A DNA stretch of 64,000 nt, taken from positions 1 through 64,000 of the forward strand of contig NZ_JARFYN010000005.1 of assembly GCF_030272695.1 (NCBI RefSeq), read 5' to 3'. Under the pieces are notes generated by a model, which saw only the letters and a list, made by a program, of their open reading frames with translations, was not told the DNA's origin and searched no databases. This document shows, one piece after another, positions 8,811 to 18,513 of the stretch; the first letter of the stretch is position 1, and each line of letters opens with the position of its first letter. The stretch is from Martinezella calliandrae (GTDB taxonomy: Bacteria > Pseudomonadota > Alphaproteobacteria > Rhizobiales > Rhizobiaceae). Made by a program: the position numbers and the translations under genes.

Positions 8811-9149
8811 GCCTGCGTCTTCGTCGACGAGGCGCAGTTTCTGTCGCGCGAACAGGTCTGGCAGCTTGCCCACATCGTCGATCGCCTTGGGGTTCCGGTC
8901 ATGGCTTATGGCCTGCGCACCGATTTCCAAGGCAAGCTGTTTGCGGGTTCGCAGGAACTTCTGACGATTGCCGACGAGATGCGTGAAGTGCGCACGATCT
9001 GCCATTGCGGCCGCAAGGCAACGATGCTGGTGCGCCTCGATGGGCGGGGCAAGGTGGTGCACGAGGGTGCACAGATCGAGATCGGCGGTAGCGACAAATA
9101 TGTTTCGCTCTGCCGCCGTCATTGGGAGGAGGCGATGGCCAGGGGGTGA
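8811..9149 (+). pseudogene. tdk: Thymidine kinase, 5'-truncated remnant
   Basis: The frame starting LACVFVDEAQFL encodes the last 112 residues of a class II thymidine kinase. It has the Walker B VDEAQFL, the lasso region YGLRTDFQGKLFAGS, the zinc-site CHCGRKA and the distal SLCRRHW. The N-terminal P-loop part is missing, and the DNA immediately upstream is the IS110-family transposase in a different frame. Thymidine kinase is about 195 residues, so roughly 40% is lost. The remnant shows no decay beyond the truncation, suggesting a recent event. Thymidine salvage through this gene should be absent unless another copy exists. Confidence 0.88.
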
Positions 9150-9242
9150 AGTGCCCGCGGCATTGCGTCATCCCGCAGGCGGCGGCGAACTTCTCTATGG
9201 TCGCGGCAAGGATCGCTTTCAGATGTCCGATCGGGAGAAACT

Positions 9243-9629
9243 ATGAGATTGCGCTGTCTGGTGGCCGCAGCCGCCGTTCTTTTGCCCGCCTCCGCTGCCC
9301 TTGCCGACGGTGACGCAGCCGCCGGGGCGGCAGTCTTCAAGAAATGCGCCGTCTGCCACACGGCGACCGAGCATGAAAACCATGTCGGGCCGTCGCTGAT
9401 GGGCGTTGTCGGTCGCCCCGTGGCCTCCGTGCCGGATTACAATTATTCGCCGGCGATGAAAGCATTCGGTGCCGACGGCAAAGTCTGGGACGAGGCGCTG
9501 CTGCGAAAATACCTGCCCAGTCCGCAATTCCTGGTGAAAGGCACGAAGATGACTTTCCCGGGTTTGAAGAGCGACAAGGATCTCGACAATCTGATCGCCT
9601 ATCTGAAGAGCCCGGCTGTCGCGAAGTAA
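9243..9629 (+). CDS. Class I cytochrome c, periplasmic
   Basis: A 128-residue protein with a signal peptide (1-21, cleaved before DGDAAAG). It has a single heme-attachment motif, CAVCH (residues 35-39), and a methionine axial ligand in KGTKMTF (M103). Length and the HVGPSLMGVVGRP segment match soluble cytochrome c2/c550-type electron carriers. GGGAG lies 6 nt upstream of the ATG. It follows the tdk remnant with a 93-bp gap and has no adjacent oxidase genes, so its electron donor and acceptor cannot be told from context. Confidence 0.9.
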   Translation: MRLRCLVAAAAVLLPASAALADGDAAAGAAVFKKCAVCHTATEHENHVGPSLMGVVGRPVASVPDYNYSPAMKAFGADGKVWDEALLRKYLPSPQFLVKGTKMTFPGLKSDKDLDNLIAYLKSPAVAK

Positions 9630-9710
9630 GGCGGGTTTACGCGGTCAGGCATTTTCTTTGCGCATTTAAGCGGTTAGTCTCGCCAATGACGGCAACTGAG
9701 AGACGCTTTC

Positions 9711-10733
9711 ATGGCAAAGGTCCACTCCTTCGACGGCGAGATCGACAAGGCGCGGGTGACGCTCGACAATGCGATCAAAGGCATGAATGCGGCCAATGCC
9801 GGGCTCGGCCGCCACACCAAGAGCGGCGGAAGTCTCGACACCATCAATTTCCCGGTAGAAGAGGCGTTGGTGCGCGAGACGATCGATTTGCTCGACCGTT
9901 GGAAAGCCCATAGCCTGTCGTTGGTGAAAGAACTCGATCTGGTAACCGCAACAGCTGATTTGCAGCACCGGCGGCTGTTCGATGAAAAGGCCGGGATCGA
10001 CACTTCGGGGGGGCTCGGGCGCAGGATCGGCCAGGGCCATGCCAAGCCGGCGTCGATTGCGGCAGATCTCGAGGCGACACTGGCCGCTTCAGCCTCCCTC
10101 GACGCGCAATTTAAGACCGCGCGGCCGGCGCTGGTTCGATCCTTTCGCGAATGTGAGGCGCATCTCGAGCGGATCATCGAGCGGCGACGACACATTGATT
10201 TCGATATCGAGCAGGTGCAGCGTCAGGCCGATGCCTTAATTCCGAAAATAGCCGACCGACGCAGCAGCATCCCTTCGGCTCGCGATGCGGGTTCACGATC
10301 CGAATTGGAGGCCGAATATCACAGGCTGCTTGCCGAACGGGAGGATTTGCATGGGCAGGAGCGGGCCCTGCAGCCGGGCAGAGCAGCGCTACAGCGGCTC
10401 ATCGATATATACGAGGAACTGGCTGATGTCCTGAACGCGAAAATCGCCGCCGTCAACGCGATGACGGGCAAGCTCACAATCGATATCGAGCAGCGGATTG
10501 CTTTGCTGAAGGCTGTGATGTCCGAAGCCGAACCAGCTCTGCCCGCCAGCGAAAGATCAGCGCCGGTAGCCGCATTGATTGCGACCTTCGAGGCAAATGT
10601 CCTTGCGGGCCACGATCTCGCGGCGCGCAAGGCCCGGGCAGACGATATCTTCACGCGGCGGTTGGACCCGCGTCCGCCAGCCGCGCCAGCGACAACGATC
10701 GAGCCGTCGGCGGAGACCGAAACTGAGACTTGA
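9711..10733 (+). CDS. Coiled-coil hypothetical protein
   Basis: A 340-residue, mostly helical, highly charged protein with no signal peptide or membrane segment. Heptad-like stretches run from about 100-180 and 200-290. The C-terminus is a Pro/Ala/Thr-rich tail ending in repeated Glu-Thr. No catalytic motif is visible and I do not recognise the family. It is codirectional with the DUF2333 gene 195 bp downstream, and a palindrome lies between them. The length, codon usage like its neighbours and clean start support a real gene. A cytoplasmic structural or scaffold role would be a guess. Confidence 0.65.
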   Translation: MAKVHSFDGEIDKARVTLDNAIKGMNAANAGLGRHTKSGGSLDTINFPVEEALVRETIDLLDRWKAHSLSLVKELDLVTATADLQHRRLFDEKAGIDTSGGLGRRIGQGHAKPASIAADLEATLAASASLDAQFKTARPALVRSFRECEAHLERIIERRRHIDFDIEQVQRQADALIPKIADRRSSIPSARDAGSRSELEAEYHRLLAEREDLHGQERALQPGRAALQRLIDIYEELADVLNAKIAAVNAMTGKLTIDIEQRIALLKAVMSEAEPALPASERSAPVAALIATFEANVLAGHDLAARKARADDIFTRRLDPRPPAAPATTIEPSAETETET

Positions 10734-10754
10734 TCGTCTTCCGAAGTTGAAAAA

Positions 10755-10776
10755 AGACAACAACCGGTTGCTGTCT
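10755..10776. repeat. 22-bp palindrome between the coiled-coil and DUF2333 genes
   Basis: AGACA-A-CAACC is followed directly by GGTTG-C-TGTCT, a dyad with one mismatched pair and no loop. On the minus strand it is followed by a run of six T, as in a rho-independent terminator, but no minus-strand gene precedes it. The alternative is an operator for the downstream DUF2333 gene. Confidence 0.55.
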
Positions 10777-10927
10777 CCTGCGGGAGCACATATCTGCTGG
10801 AACGAGAATAGCCGTAGGCTGCATGTAGTCCGAAAGTCCGGATCGGTTTTTCGAACTATACGTGGATCCGAGTTGTACTGCGTCTTTTGCTCGTCAGACG
10901 GACGTGCGGCGCAACAAAGGAGAGTTC

Positions 10928-12067
10928 ATGCTTGATATGATCACTGCGTTCTTCAAGCGGATCGGCCGTGCCACAGCGCGCGGCTTCGGGCTTCTCGTCG
11001 CTTGGATAGTCTGGCCCTTTCTTGCCGCCCATGGCTGGTACCGGCAACGCAACTGGCTGATCAAGCTGCCGATCGCCGCTTTCCTGGCACTGATCGCAAC
11101 GCTCTATGTCTATTTCATCTGGCAGACGCAGGCCTGGAGCGGCTTCGACCCCAACTATCCAGATGTTTACAAGTTTGCGACCCGTAAGGTCGGGGCAGGA
11201 CAGCCGCTGCCGGCAGCCGATGGGCAGCAAGCAGCCGCGAATGCGCCGAAAACCTGCCAAACCTCGGGCATTGTCGATGTCACCGCCGATCTTATCGATT
11301 TCAACGTCAATCAGAATGCCTGGATTTCCTCGATGCTGCTCTTCAAGCTCGGGTTTTTCGGCGTGAGCTGGGACGACACGCCTTTCCTCGACAACAAGGC
11401 GGCCTTTCAGCGCGGCGTGAACCAGGCGGTGCGGCGCACGGCGGTGGAGTTGGTCGATACGCTCGGGCGCGTGCGTGGCACTTCCGGCATCAACAGCGAC
11501 CTGCAGAGCGCCCGCGGCAATCTGCAATTCGACGAAACGAGCTGGTACTTCGGCATGCGCCCTTTTGGTCCGAAGACGCCGACGCCGAGCTATTATCGCG
11601 CAGCAATCGGCAGCCTGCGCAAGTTCAATACCGACCTCGGCACGTGCAATGCGGTTTTCGACAGCCGTGCCGACAACCTGCTGCAATTCATCGATCGTGT
11701 CTCCAATGATCTCGGCAGCACGTCGGATATTCTGGCGGAGCGATCGGAGAACCACAATTACGGTTGGTTCGATATGCGCGCCGATGACCGCTTCTGGTTC
11801 GCCTATGGCCAGCTCTACGGCTATTATGGCATCCTGAGCGCTGTCGGCGCCGATTTCCAACAGGTCATTGCGGAGCGCAATCTCGGCACGCTTTGGACCG
11901 GCACTATGAGGCAGTTGCAGGCCGCTTTGCGGATCCAGCCTTTCATCATCTCGAATGGGCGCGAAGACGGTTGGATCATGCCCAGCCATCTCGCAACGAT
12001 GGGCTTTTATATTCTGCGCGTACGCTCGAATCTGGTGGAAATGCGCACTGTCCTCGGTGGCCGTTAG
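10928..12067 (+). CDS. DUF2333 family inner-membrane protein
   Basis: A 379-residue protein starting MLDMITAFFKRIGR. AAGGAG lies just upstream of the ATG at 10928, so the longer open frame from 10862 is not used. It has one strong membrane helix at about 46-64 and a large periplasmic domain of alternating amphipathic helices. This layout fits the DUF2333 family, whose function is unknown. It is the last gene before a leftward LuxR-type regulator. Nothing nearby indicates a pathway. Confidence 0.8.
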   Translation: MLDMITAFFKRIGRATARGFGLLVAWIVWPFLAAHGWYRQRNWLIKLPIAAFLALIATLYVYFIWQTQAWSGFDPNYPDVYKFATRKVGAGQPLPAADGQQAAANAPKTCQTSGIVDVTADLIDFNVNQNAWISSMLLFKLGFFGVSWDDTPFLDNKAAFQRGVNQAVRRTAVELVDTLGRVRGTSGINSDLQSARGNLQFDETSWYFGMRPFGPKTPTPSYYRAAIGSLRKFNTDLGTCNAVFDSRADNLLQFIDRVSNDLGSTSDILAERSENHNYGWFDMRADDRFWFAYGQLYGYYGILSAVGADFQQVIAERNLGTLWTGTMRQLQAALRIQPFIISNGREDGWIMPSHLATMGFYILRVRSNLVEMRTVLGGR

Positions 12068-12164
12068 GGCAGGGCGATCGTCGCGCGGCGAGATCAGTCA
12101 CGCGCCGCCGCTAAGGTCGACGCAATTTTCTACCGAACTGACGATTAGGAGCCTGATAAAACGA

Positions 12165-12914
12165 TTAACTTATCAGTTTCAGACGGATGGCTTTGGCGAC
12201 CAACTGAGTCCGGTTAACGCAATCGAGCTTCCGGATCGCATTGGTCATATAGGCATTGACCGTATGATCGGAGAGGGAAAGGATCTGGCCGATTTCGACC
12301 GAGGTCTTTCCTTGCGCCGTCCAGCGAACCACTTCCAGTTCCCGCGTCGAAAGCATATGCGGTACGGAACCGTCGTTGCGCCTAATGCAATTGTAGGTGT
12401 CGAGCCCCTGCAGCATGATCATGGTGAGCTCGTTGAGCTCGCTCTGGCCAAGGCTGCTCCGGTTACCCATGAACCAGAAAACCAGACGCTGTCCGTCCGA
12501 GGAATTGACGGGAATGACAACGCCCATTGGGCAATTATGGTTGATCAAGAGCGTGCGCAACTCGCGGGGCGGCTCTATGTCATGAGCTGCACTTTTTTCC
12601 AACAGATGCCACGGGCGCGGCATCACCGAATCCCGTACGCGCATCAGCATGGGGCAACGGCGGAGCAATTGATGACGATCAAAATCACGCAGAAACTGAG
12701 AAGGTATCGAGCCTTCGATAACCAGCGGCGTCAGCAGACAATCTTCGGAAACCGGAGCGCTGATGAGGGCCGCATGGCTGAAGCCGAAAGCGGAACTCGC
12801 ACGCTCCAAAGCCTGCGCGAAAGCCGTTTGCGTCCGGGCTGTGGCCAAGTCGGCAGAAAGCAGCAGTTGTCTCTCAGCGGTGATTATATAGGACATTTGG
12901 ATGTAAGCGCCCAT
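12165..12914 (-). CDS. LuxR-family regulator with degenerate autoinducer-binding domain
   Basis: A 249-residue protein with an N-terminal AHL-receptor-like domain (about 20-170) and a C-terminal LuxR helix-turn-helix (LSTRELEVVRWTAQGKTSVEIG, positions ~190-245). Canonical AHL receptors carry conserved Trp, Tyr and Asp residues in a W-x3-Y-x4-Y-x3-D pattern. Here the matching stretch reads QFLRDFDRHQLLRRCP, so those ligand-contacting residues are replaced. No luxI-type synthase is nearby. I infer a LuxR solo that may be AHL-independent or bind another ligand. The start could be the ATG at 12914 or 12896; no strong ribosome site decides it. Confidence 0.82.
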   Translation of the reverse strand: MGAYIQMSYIITAERQLLLSADLATARTQTAFAQALERASSAFGFSHAALISAPVSEDCLLTPLVIEGSIPSQFLRDFDRHQLLRRCPMLMRVRDSVMPRPWHLLEKSAAHDIEPPRELRTLLINHNCPMGVVIPVNSSDGQRLVFWFMGNRSSLGQSELNELTMIMLQGLDTYNCIRRNDGSVPHMLSTRELEVVRWTAQGKTSVEIGQILSLSDHTVNAYMTNAIRKLDCVNRTQLVAKAIRLKLIS

Positions 12915-13052
12915 AGCGTGTTAGGGCTATCAAATACCGGATTTGCGGGCGAATGCTAGAGACAAATTTGCGACACCAATCAGAAATAATTCCATTTTCA
13001 TATGTTTTAATATGGTAAAGTTCTGATTTGTATTACTTTTCCGAAACGTGGT

Positions 13053-13514
13053 CTATACGGGCAGAAATGTCGTTCCCTTGACTTCCTCCATTACGGCATA
13101 AGTGTGCGTCTCGCGCACGCCCGGCAGCGGCAAAATCACCTCCGACAAAAACTGCCGATAGGCTTCCATGCCGGCCACCCGCGCCTTGACGAGATAGTCG
13201 AAACCGCCGGCGACCATATGACACTCGATAACGTCGTCGCTGCGCTTCACCGCGTCGGAAAATGAATCGAAGACGTCGGGCGTGGTGCGATCGAGTTTGA
13301 CCTGCACGAAGACGAGCAGCGAGCGACCGAGCTTCTCCGGCGAGAGGATTGCCATATAGCCGGTAATATAGCCGTCACGCGTCAGCCGCTTCACCCGTTC
13401 GGCCGTGGCGGTCGGTGAAAGGTGGACCTGCTCGGCGAGCTCGATATTGGTAAGGCGACCTTCCTTCTGTAGGGCGCGCAGAATCTTGCGGTCAAGCCTG
13501 TCGAGTTCCTTCAT
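13053..13514 (-). CDS. putR: Lrp/AsnC-family regulator of proline catabolism
   Basis: A 153-residue feast/famine regulator. It has a winged helix at residues 1-60 (DRKILRALQKEGRLTNIELAEQVHLSPTATAERV) and a C-terminal RAM ligand-binding domain (70-150). It is divergent from putA across a 112-bp spacer, the arrangement of PutR activators in Agrobacterium and Rhizobium (established for orthologues). It is expected to bind proline and switch on putA, probably as an octamer. The spacer contains ACATC-N7-GATGT (13547-13563), a possible half-site pair. Confidence 0.88.
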   Translation of the reverse strand: MKELDRLDRKILRALQKEGRLTNIELAEQVHLSPTATAERVKRLTRDGYITGYMAILSPEKLGRSLLVFVQVKLDRTTPDVFDSFSDAVKRSDDVIECHMVAGGFDYLVKARVAGMEAYRQFLSEVILPLPGVRETHTYAVMEEVKGTTFLPV

Positions 13515-13546
13515 TTCTCACTATTCCATCGTAAAATTGCAGAGAA

Positions 13547-13563
13547 ACATCCATATAAGATGT
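13547..13563. promoter_or_regulatory. Putative PutR operator in the putR-putA spacer
   Basis: A short dyad, ACATC (13547-13551) and GATGT (13559-13563), encloses an AT-rich CATATAA core in the only intergenic space of a divergent regulator/target pair. Lrp-type regulators bind degenerate dyads of about this size. The call rests on position and symmetry only. Confidence 0.35.
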
Positions 13564-13626
13564 CTTACTTCGGTGAAAAACACCAGAAAAGAACAGCTAT
13601 GTTGCCGAAATCACGGAGAGGACCCC

Positions 13627-16600
13627 ATGAAGAGCCAGATTTCCCCCGCATTTCCGCAGTTTAACGCACCATTTTCCGGTGATGACGATCGATTGCTGCA
13701 TGCTTTTGTCAATGATCTGTCGTTTACCGAAAGGCAGGATGCGGCGATCGATCAACGCGCCAGCCGGATGATCGAGGCCATCCGCGACAATTCCGGCTCG
13801 ATGGGCGGGGTAGAGGATTTTCTGCGCGAATACGGGCTCTCCACGCGTGAAGGATTGGCGCTGATGGTGCTTGCCGAAGCGCTGCTGCGCGTGCCGGATG
13901 CATTGACCCAGGACAAGCTGATCGAGGACAAGCTGAAGGAGGGCGGCTGGAGCGAGCATGAGGCCAGGGGTGATAGCTGGTTCGTGTCGGCCTCCGCCTG
14001 GGCGCTCGGTGTTTCCGCCCGTATTCTGCGCCCCGGCGACACGCCGGAAGGTGTCGTGCGCGGTCTGGTCAAGCGGCTCGGCCTGCCGACGGTACGCAAC
14101 GCCACCAAGCAGGCAATGCGCTTCCTCGGTCATCATTTTGTCCTCGGTGAAACCATCAAGGATGCGCTGTCGCGTGCCGCCAAGAGCGAGGAGAAAGGGT
14201 ATCGTCATTCCTTCGACATGCTGGGCGAAGGCGCGAGAACGGCCGCGGATGCCAAGCGCTATTTCCAGTCCTACGCGATGGCGATCGAGGCGATCGGCGG
14301 CTGGATGGCAAAGAATGCCAAGGGCAAAGTGCTGCCGGACCGCATGGGGATTTCCGTCAAGCTATCAGCTTTGCATCCGCGCTATCTTGCCACCCACCGC
14401 GAACGGGTGATGAAGGAACTCGTGCCGGACCTGTTGAAGCTCGCGCAGATGGCGAAGGCCCATCAACTGAACTTCACCGTCGATGCCGAGGAGGCCGATC
14501 GACTGGAACTGTCGCTCGACGTCATCGCCGCCGTCTTCGCCGATCCATCTCTGGAGGGATGGGATGGCTTTGGGCTCGCCATTCAGGCCTATCAAAAGCG
14601 CTCGGCCGCGGTGATCGAGTATATCGACCGGCTTTGCGCCGTCCATAACCGCCGGATGATGGTGCGTCTCGTCAAGGGTGCCTATTGGGATACGGAGATC
14701 AAGCGCGCGCAGGAGCGCGGACTTGAGGACTATCCGGTCTGGACGCGCAAGCAGGCGACGGACCTTTCCTATCTGGCATGCGCCAAACTGATGCTGGACA
14801 AACGGGCGCGCATCTTTCCGCAATTTGCCACGCATAACGCCCTGACAGTTTCGACCATTCTCGAACTAGCCGGCGATGACCGCTCCGGTTTCGAGTTCCA
14901 GCGGCTGCATGGCATGGGCGAGACCCTCTACAACCACCTGCTCGCCGGAAACGACCGTGTCGCATGCCGTATCTATGCGCCGGTCGGAGGTTATCGCGAC
15001 CTGCTCGCCTATCTCGTCCGCCGCCTTTTGGAAAACGGTGCCAACTCCTCCTTCGTCGCCATGGCCGGCGACAAGAACGTGCCGGTGAAGGCTCTTCTGG
15101 AGCGGCCGGCCATCAAGTTGCAGCTCGATGTTGGTGCCAGCGCCCGCAACAGCAAAATTCCGATGCCGGCAGAGCTTTACGGCAAGCGCAGGAACAGCGC
15201 CGGCTTCGAATTCGGTCATCGCCAAAGCCTCGAAACGCTGATGGCGGGTATCGGCAAGGATGCGAGCGCCATTCAAGCGAAGCCGCTTATCCCCGGCGGC
15301 AACGCCTCCGGCTCCGAAACGCCTGTCATCTCGCCCGCCGACCATCGAAAGGTGGTCGGCTCCGTTCGAAACGCGACGGCCGCGGATATCGACCAGGCAT
15401 TTGCGGCCGCGGCGAAGGGTTTCAAGGCATGGTCGCGTCGGCCGGTCGAGGACCGCGCGGCCTGCCTGGAAAGGATGTCGGATCTGATGGAAGCCAACCG
15501 CGACCGGTTGCTGGCACTGCTTGCGGCGGAAGCAGGCAAGACGCTGGATGACGGCATCGCCGAAATCCGCGAGGCGGTGGATTTCTGCCGTTACTATGCC
15601 AGCGAGGCGCGGCGTCTCTTCGCCAGCCCGGTGAAAATGCCGGGACCGACCGGCGAGGACAATCGCTATCTCTGGCGTGGACGTGGCGTGTTCGCCTGCA
15701 TCTCGCCCTGGAATTTCCCGCTTGCGATCTTCCTCGGCCAGATTTCTGCTGCGCTCGTCGCCGGCAACGCCGTGCTTGCCAAACCGGCGCCGCAGACGCC
15801 GTTGATCGCCTATGAGGCGGTAAAGCTGTTCCATCAGGCCGGTGTGCCGGAAGATGTATTGCTGTTCGTTCCGGGCGGACCGGATGTAGGCGCAGCGCTG
15901 ACTGCGCATTCGGCCCTTGCCGGCGTGGCCTTCACCGGCTCGACCCGTACGGCCTGGGCGATCAACCGCGCGCTTGCCGCCAAGGATGGCCCGATCGTGC
16001 CGCTCATTGCCGAAACCGGTGGCCTCAACGCCATGGTCGTCGACGCGACTGCGCTCGCTGAGCAGGTGGCCGACGATGTGGTGATGTCGGCTTTCCGTTC
16101 GGCTGGGCAGCGGTGCTCGGCGTTGCGCCTGCTTATGCTGCAGGAGGACGTCGCCGAGCATATGACTAAGATGATCGAGGGGGCCGCGCGCGAGTTGAAG
16201 CTCGGCGATCCCAGCATGGCCGATACCGATGTCGGTCCGATCATAGACGAAAAGCAGAAGGCGATGCTCGAAGCCCACATCGGCGATATGGAAAAGACCC
16301 AGAAAGTCCGTTACGCGGGCAAGGCGCCCAACAGCGGCAGTTTCTTTGCGCCGCACATCGTCGAACTCGACAAGCCGGCGGCGCTGACCAAGGAAGTCTT
16401 CGGTCCCGTCCTGCATGTCGTCAAATGGAAGGCGAAGGAGCTGCCTCAGGTCCTGGCCGATATCGCCGCTTCCGGCTACGGCCTGACGCTTGGCGTCCAT
16501 AGTCGCATCGAAACGACGATCAAGACCGTCACCGAGGCGCTCGATACCGGTAACGTTTATGTCAACCGTAATATGATTGGCGCGGTGGTCGGAACGCAGC

Positions 16601-16746
16601 CTTTCGGCGGCTCGGGGCTTTCCGGAACAGGCTTCAAGGCCGGCGGGCCTGCCTATTTGCAGCGATTTGCGCTCGAACAGGTGATTTCGGTGAACACGGC
16701 GGCCGCCGGCGGCAATGCCAGCCTGATCGCCATGGGCGACGGCTGA
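13627..16746 (+). CDS. putA: Bifunctional proline dehydrogenase / L-glutamate gamma-semialdehyde dehydrogenase
   Basis: A 1039-residue enzyme that oxidises proline to glutamate. The FAD-dependent proline dehydrogenase barrel spans roughly 170-470, with [13 protein letters not shown] near 347-359. The NAD-dependent aldehyde dehydrogenase spans roughly 550-1020, with Glu796 in IAETGG and the catalytic Cys830 in SAGQRCSAL. The start is the ATG at 13627 (GAGAGG upstream, [10 protein letters not shown]). The frame is open to 13405, but those codons lie in the putR overlap. The length matches short type A PutA. It has no N-terminal ribbon-helix-helix DNA-binding domain and no long C-terminal extension, so regulation is left to PutR. 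Confidence 0.95.
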   Translation: MKSQISPAFPQFNAPFSGDDDRLLHAFVNDLSFTERQDAAIDQRASRMIEAIRDNSGSMGGVEDFLREYGLSTREGLALMVLAEALLRVPDALTQDKLIEDKLKEGGWSEHEARGDSWFVSASAWALGVSARILRPGDTPEGVVRGLVKRLGLPTVRNATKQAMRFLGHHFVLGETIKDALSRAAKSEEKGYRHSFDMLGEGARTAADAKRYFQSYAMAIEAIGGWMAKNAKGKVLPDRMGISVKLSALHPRYLATHRERVMKELVPDLLKLAQMAKAHQLNFTVDAEEADRLELSLDVIAAVFADPSLEGWDGFGLAIQAYQKRSAAVIEYIDRLCAVHNRRMMVRLVKGAYWDTEIKRAQERGLEDYPVWTRKQATDLSYLACAKLMLDKRARIFPQFATHNALTVSTILELAGDDRSGFEFQRLHGMGETLYNHLLAGNDRVACRIYAPVGGYRDLLAYLVRRLLENGANSSFVAMAGDKNVPVKALLERPAIKLQLDVGASARNSKIPMPAELYGKRRNSAGFEFGHRQSLETLMAGIGKDASAIQAKPLIPGGNASGSETPVISPADHRKVVGSVRNATAADIDQAFAAAAKGFKAWSRRPVEDRAACLERMSDLMEANRDRLLALLAAEAGKTLDDGIAEIREAVDFCRYYASEARRLFASPVKMPGPTGEDNRYLWRGRGVFACISPWNFPLAIFLGQISAALVAGNAVLAKPAPQTPLIAYEAVKLFHQAGVPEDVLLFVPGGPDVGAALTAHSALAGVAFTGSTRTAWAINRALAAKDGPIVPLIAETGGLNAMVVDATALAEQVADDVVMSAFRSAGQRCSALRLLMLQEDVAEHMTKMIEGAARELKLGDPSMADTDVGPIIDEKQKAMLEAHIGDMEKTQKVRYAGKAPNSGSFFAPHIVELDKPAALTKEVFGPVLHVVKWKAKELPQVLADIAASGYGLTLGVHSRIETTIKTVTEALDTGNVYVNRNMIGAVVGTQPFGGSGLSGTGFKAGGPAYLQRFALEQVISVNTAAAGGNASLIAMGDG

Positions 16747-16782
16747 CGAGCGACCGTGAAAACCTGCCTTGCGAAGGTCAAA

Positions 16783-16816
16783 AGTGATTGCTATCGGTCT
16801 TACCATAGCAATCGCT
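16783..16816. terminator. Strong hairpin after putA
   Basis: AGTGATTGCTAT (16783-16794) pairs with ATAGCAATCGCT (16805-16816), 12 bp with one G-U. Inner GGT/ACC pairs extend it. It begins about 37 bp past the putA stop and 17 bp before the next ATG. No U-run follows, so it may protect the 3' end, terminate weakly, or act as an operator for the downstream gene. Confidence 0.5.
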
Positions 16817-16832
16817 TGCAGGCCTATATTGC

Positions 16833-17810
16833 ATGACCTTTCGTACCTTTCCGCAGCGTGCCGCGCGGTGTTGCCAACGGACCTTGTGGTTCCTGACGAC
16901 AGTTCTTCTTCTGTTGCTTTCCTTCGCGTCCGCTGAGGCAGCCGGTTCTGACGTCAGTCAGCCCATGGAATTCCTGCTGGTGCATGGTGACATGGCCTGG
17001 TGCCGCGCCGACAACAGCTGTCCGGACTGGATCTCAGCCGAAGGGCAGATCATGGCGGATACGCCGAAGAGGTTGCAAAAGCTGCTGAAGCGTCTCGGCG
17101 ACAGGAAATTGCCGATCGTCGTCAGTTCGCCGGGCGGCGATGTCCGGGCGGCTATTGAGATGGCATACACCATCCGTAAACGGGGACTTCCGATCGCGGT
17201 CGGCAGGACGCGCTCGCGCGATTGTTCCTATGCCGAGCCGATCTGTTCGGCTGCCCGCGCAAAGGATGGCTCCATCAAGGGCGAGACCTACTCATTCGGC
17301 GCCATCTGCTTTTCCGCCTGTCCGCTGTTTTTTGCCGGCGGCGTCGAGCGCGTTTCCGGCCCCTTCGCGCTTCTTGGCGTTCATCAAATCACCACGACCT
17401 ACAGTGAAGTGCGCGTTCAATACCGCACCGAATATGAAACGGTGAATGGCAGGCGAAAGATACTCTCCAAGCGAGAGGTCGGGCGCAAATTCGTTGGTAA
17501 GCACGACACGACCAAGCTTGATAAGCAACAGAAGGCGAGGCTTGTCGCCTTCCTGAAGGAGATGGGTATCGACAAATCGCTGGTCGATCTTATGCTCGGT
17601 ACCCAGCCGACCTCCATCCATCTTATTGCGCAGATGGATGCGCTGAAGCTGAAGTTGACGACGCAGCTTGCCGCCGCCGACCAACTCGTTGCCGCAAGAA
17701 ACTGCAAGGACGAGCAATCGATTGCCGAGTGTGCCGCGCCACCGCCGGCCTCCGCGGCGCCAGCCTCTGTCGCGCCGACCCCCGATATGCCGCCGATCGT
17801 CGGCGAATAG
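16833..17810 (+). CDS. Exported ClpP-fold protein (COG3904-like)
   Basis: A 325-residue protein with a long signal sequence or N-terminal anchor (residues 17-37). Its core resembles the ClpP/crotonase fold. VVSSPGGDV (96-104) would form an oxyanion loop, Ser161 in CFSACPLFFAGG sits at the usual nucleophile position, and His184 follows in LGVHQITT. Four cysteines (57, 63, 131, 138) could form disulfides in the periplasm. The tail is Ala/Pro-rich. The family is described only as predicted periplasmic protein; serine protease activity is an inference from the Ser/His placement. It follows putA and its 3' hairpin. Confidence 0.7.
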   Translation: MTFRTFPQRAARCCQRTLWFLTTVLLLLLSFASAEAAGSDVSQPMEFLLVHGDMAWCRADNSCPDWISAEGQIMADTPKRLQKLLKRLGDRKLPIVVSSPGGDVRAAIEMAYTIRKRGLPIAVGRTRSRDCSYAEPICSAARAKDGSIKGETYSFGAICFSACPLFFAGGVERVSGPFALLGVHQITTTYSEVRVQYRTEYETVNGRRKILSKREVGRKFVGKHDTTKLDKQQKARLVAFLKEMGIDKSLVDLMLGTQPTSIHLIAQMDALKLKLTTQLAAADQLVAARNCKDEQSIAECAAPPPASAAPASVAPTPDMPPIVGE

Positions 17811-17825
17811 TTGCGCTTTCGGACC

Positions 17826-18338
17826 TCAGGCGTCCTTGCTTTTAGCTTTGGACATGATGATCCTTTCCAGAAAGCCGAGCAAGAGCGCGGACACGACGAA
17901 GGCCAGGTGCATGATGGTCAGCCACATCAACTTGGCGTTCTCGTACTGGGTAGCGTTGAGGAAGACCTGCAGCAGATGGATCGATGAAATGGCGACGATC
18001 GAGGAGGCAACCTTGATTTTCAGGCTGCCGGAATCGAGTTTGCCCAGGAAGGAGACTTCACCATCGGCCTCGTCGAAGCGGCTGACGAAATTTTCATAAC
18101 CCGAAATCATCACCATTACGATGAGGCTGGCCACCAGCGCGGCATCGATGAGGCCGAGGATCGCGAGAATCATGTCCGCTTCTTCGTACTGGAAGATGCC
18201 CGCGACGACCTTCAGGAATTTGTAGCCGAACGAGACGGCATAGATTGCGAGTGCGGCCGACAGGCCGAGATAGAAGACGACCAGAATCCAGCGGCTGGAG
18301 AGAATGATGCGCTCGACCAGCAATTCCAGGGACTTCAT
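17826..18338 (-). CDS. UPF0114 (YqhA) family membrane protein
   Basis: A 170-residue inner-membrane protein with about four helices (12-38, 56-80, 108-128, 137-158). The typical sequences [20 protein letters not shown] and [10 protein letters not shown] are present. This family is widespread in proteobacteria and has no known biochemical function. AGGATGAG lies 4-5 nt before the ATG. It is divergent from fhs and convergent with the ClpP-fold gene. Confidence 0.88.
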   Translation of the reverse strand: MKSLELLVERIILSSRWILVVFYLGLSAALAIYAVSFGYKFLKVVAGIFQYEEADMILAILGLIDAALVASLIVMVMISGYENFVSRFDEADGEVSFLGKLDSGSLKIKVASSIVAISSIHLLQVFLNATQYENAKLMWLTIMHLAFVVSALLLGFLERIIMSKAKSKDA

Positions 18339-18513
18339 GTCTCATCCTTTTCGTTCATCCTGCAGCCACTCCGCGAAAATAAGTGCGCGTCCGCCTTGGG
18401 GCAAGACCGGAGAGTTTCAAGCAGGACTGCAATCTGCAGCTATTCACAGTCGATATTTATTGGGTTATCCCGGCAGGATGAATGCCTTAATGTTCAGGGC
18501 GGGATCGGTTCAG

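Noticed and set aside
14866..16806. 646-codon minus-strand frame opposite putA
   Set aside because: It is the antisense shadow of the high-GC putA coding sequence and has no domain.
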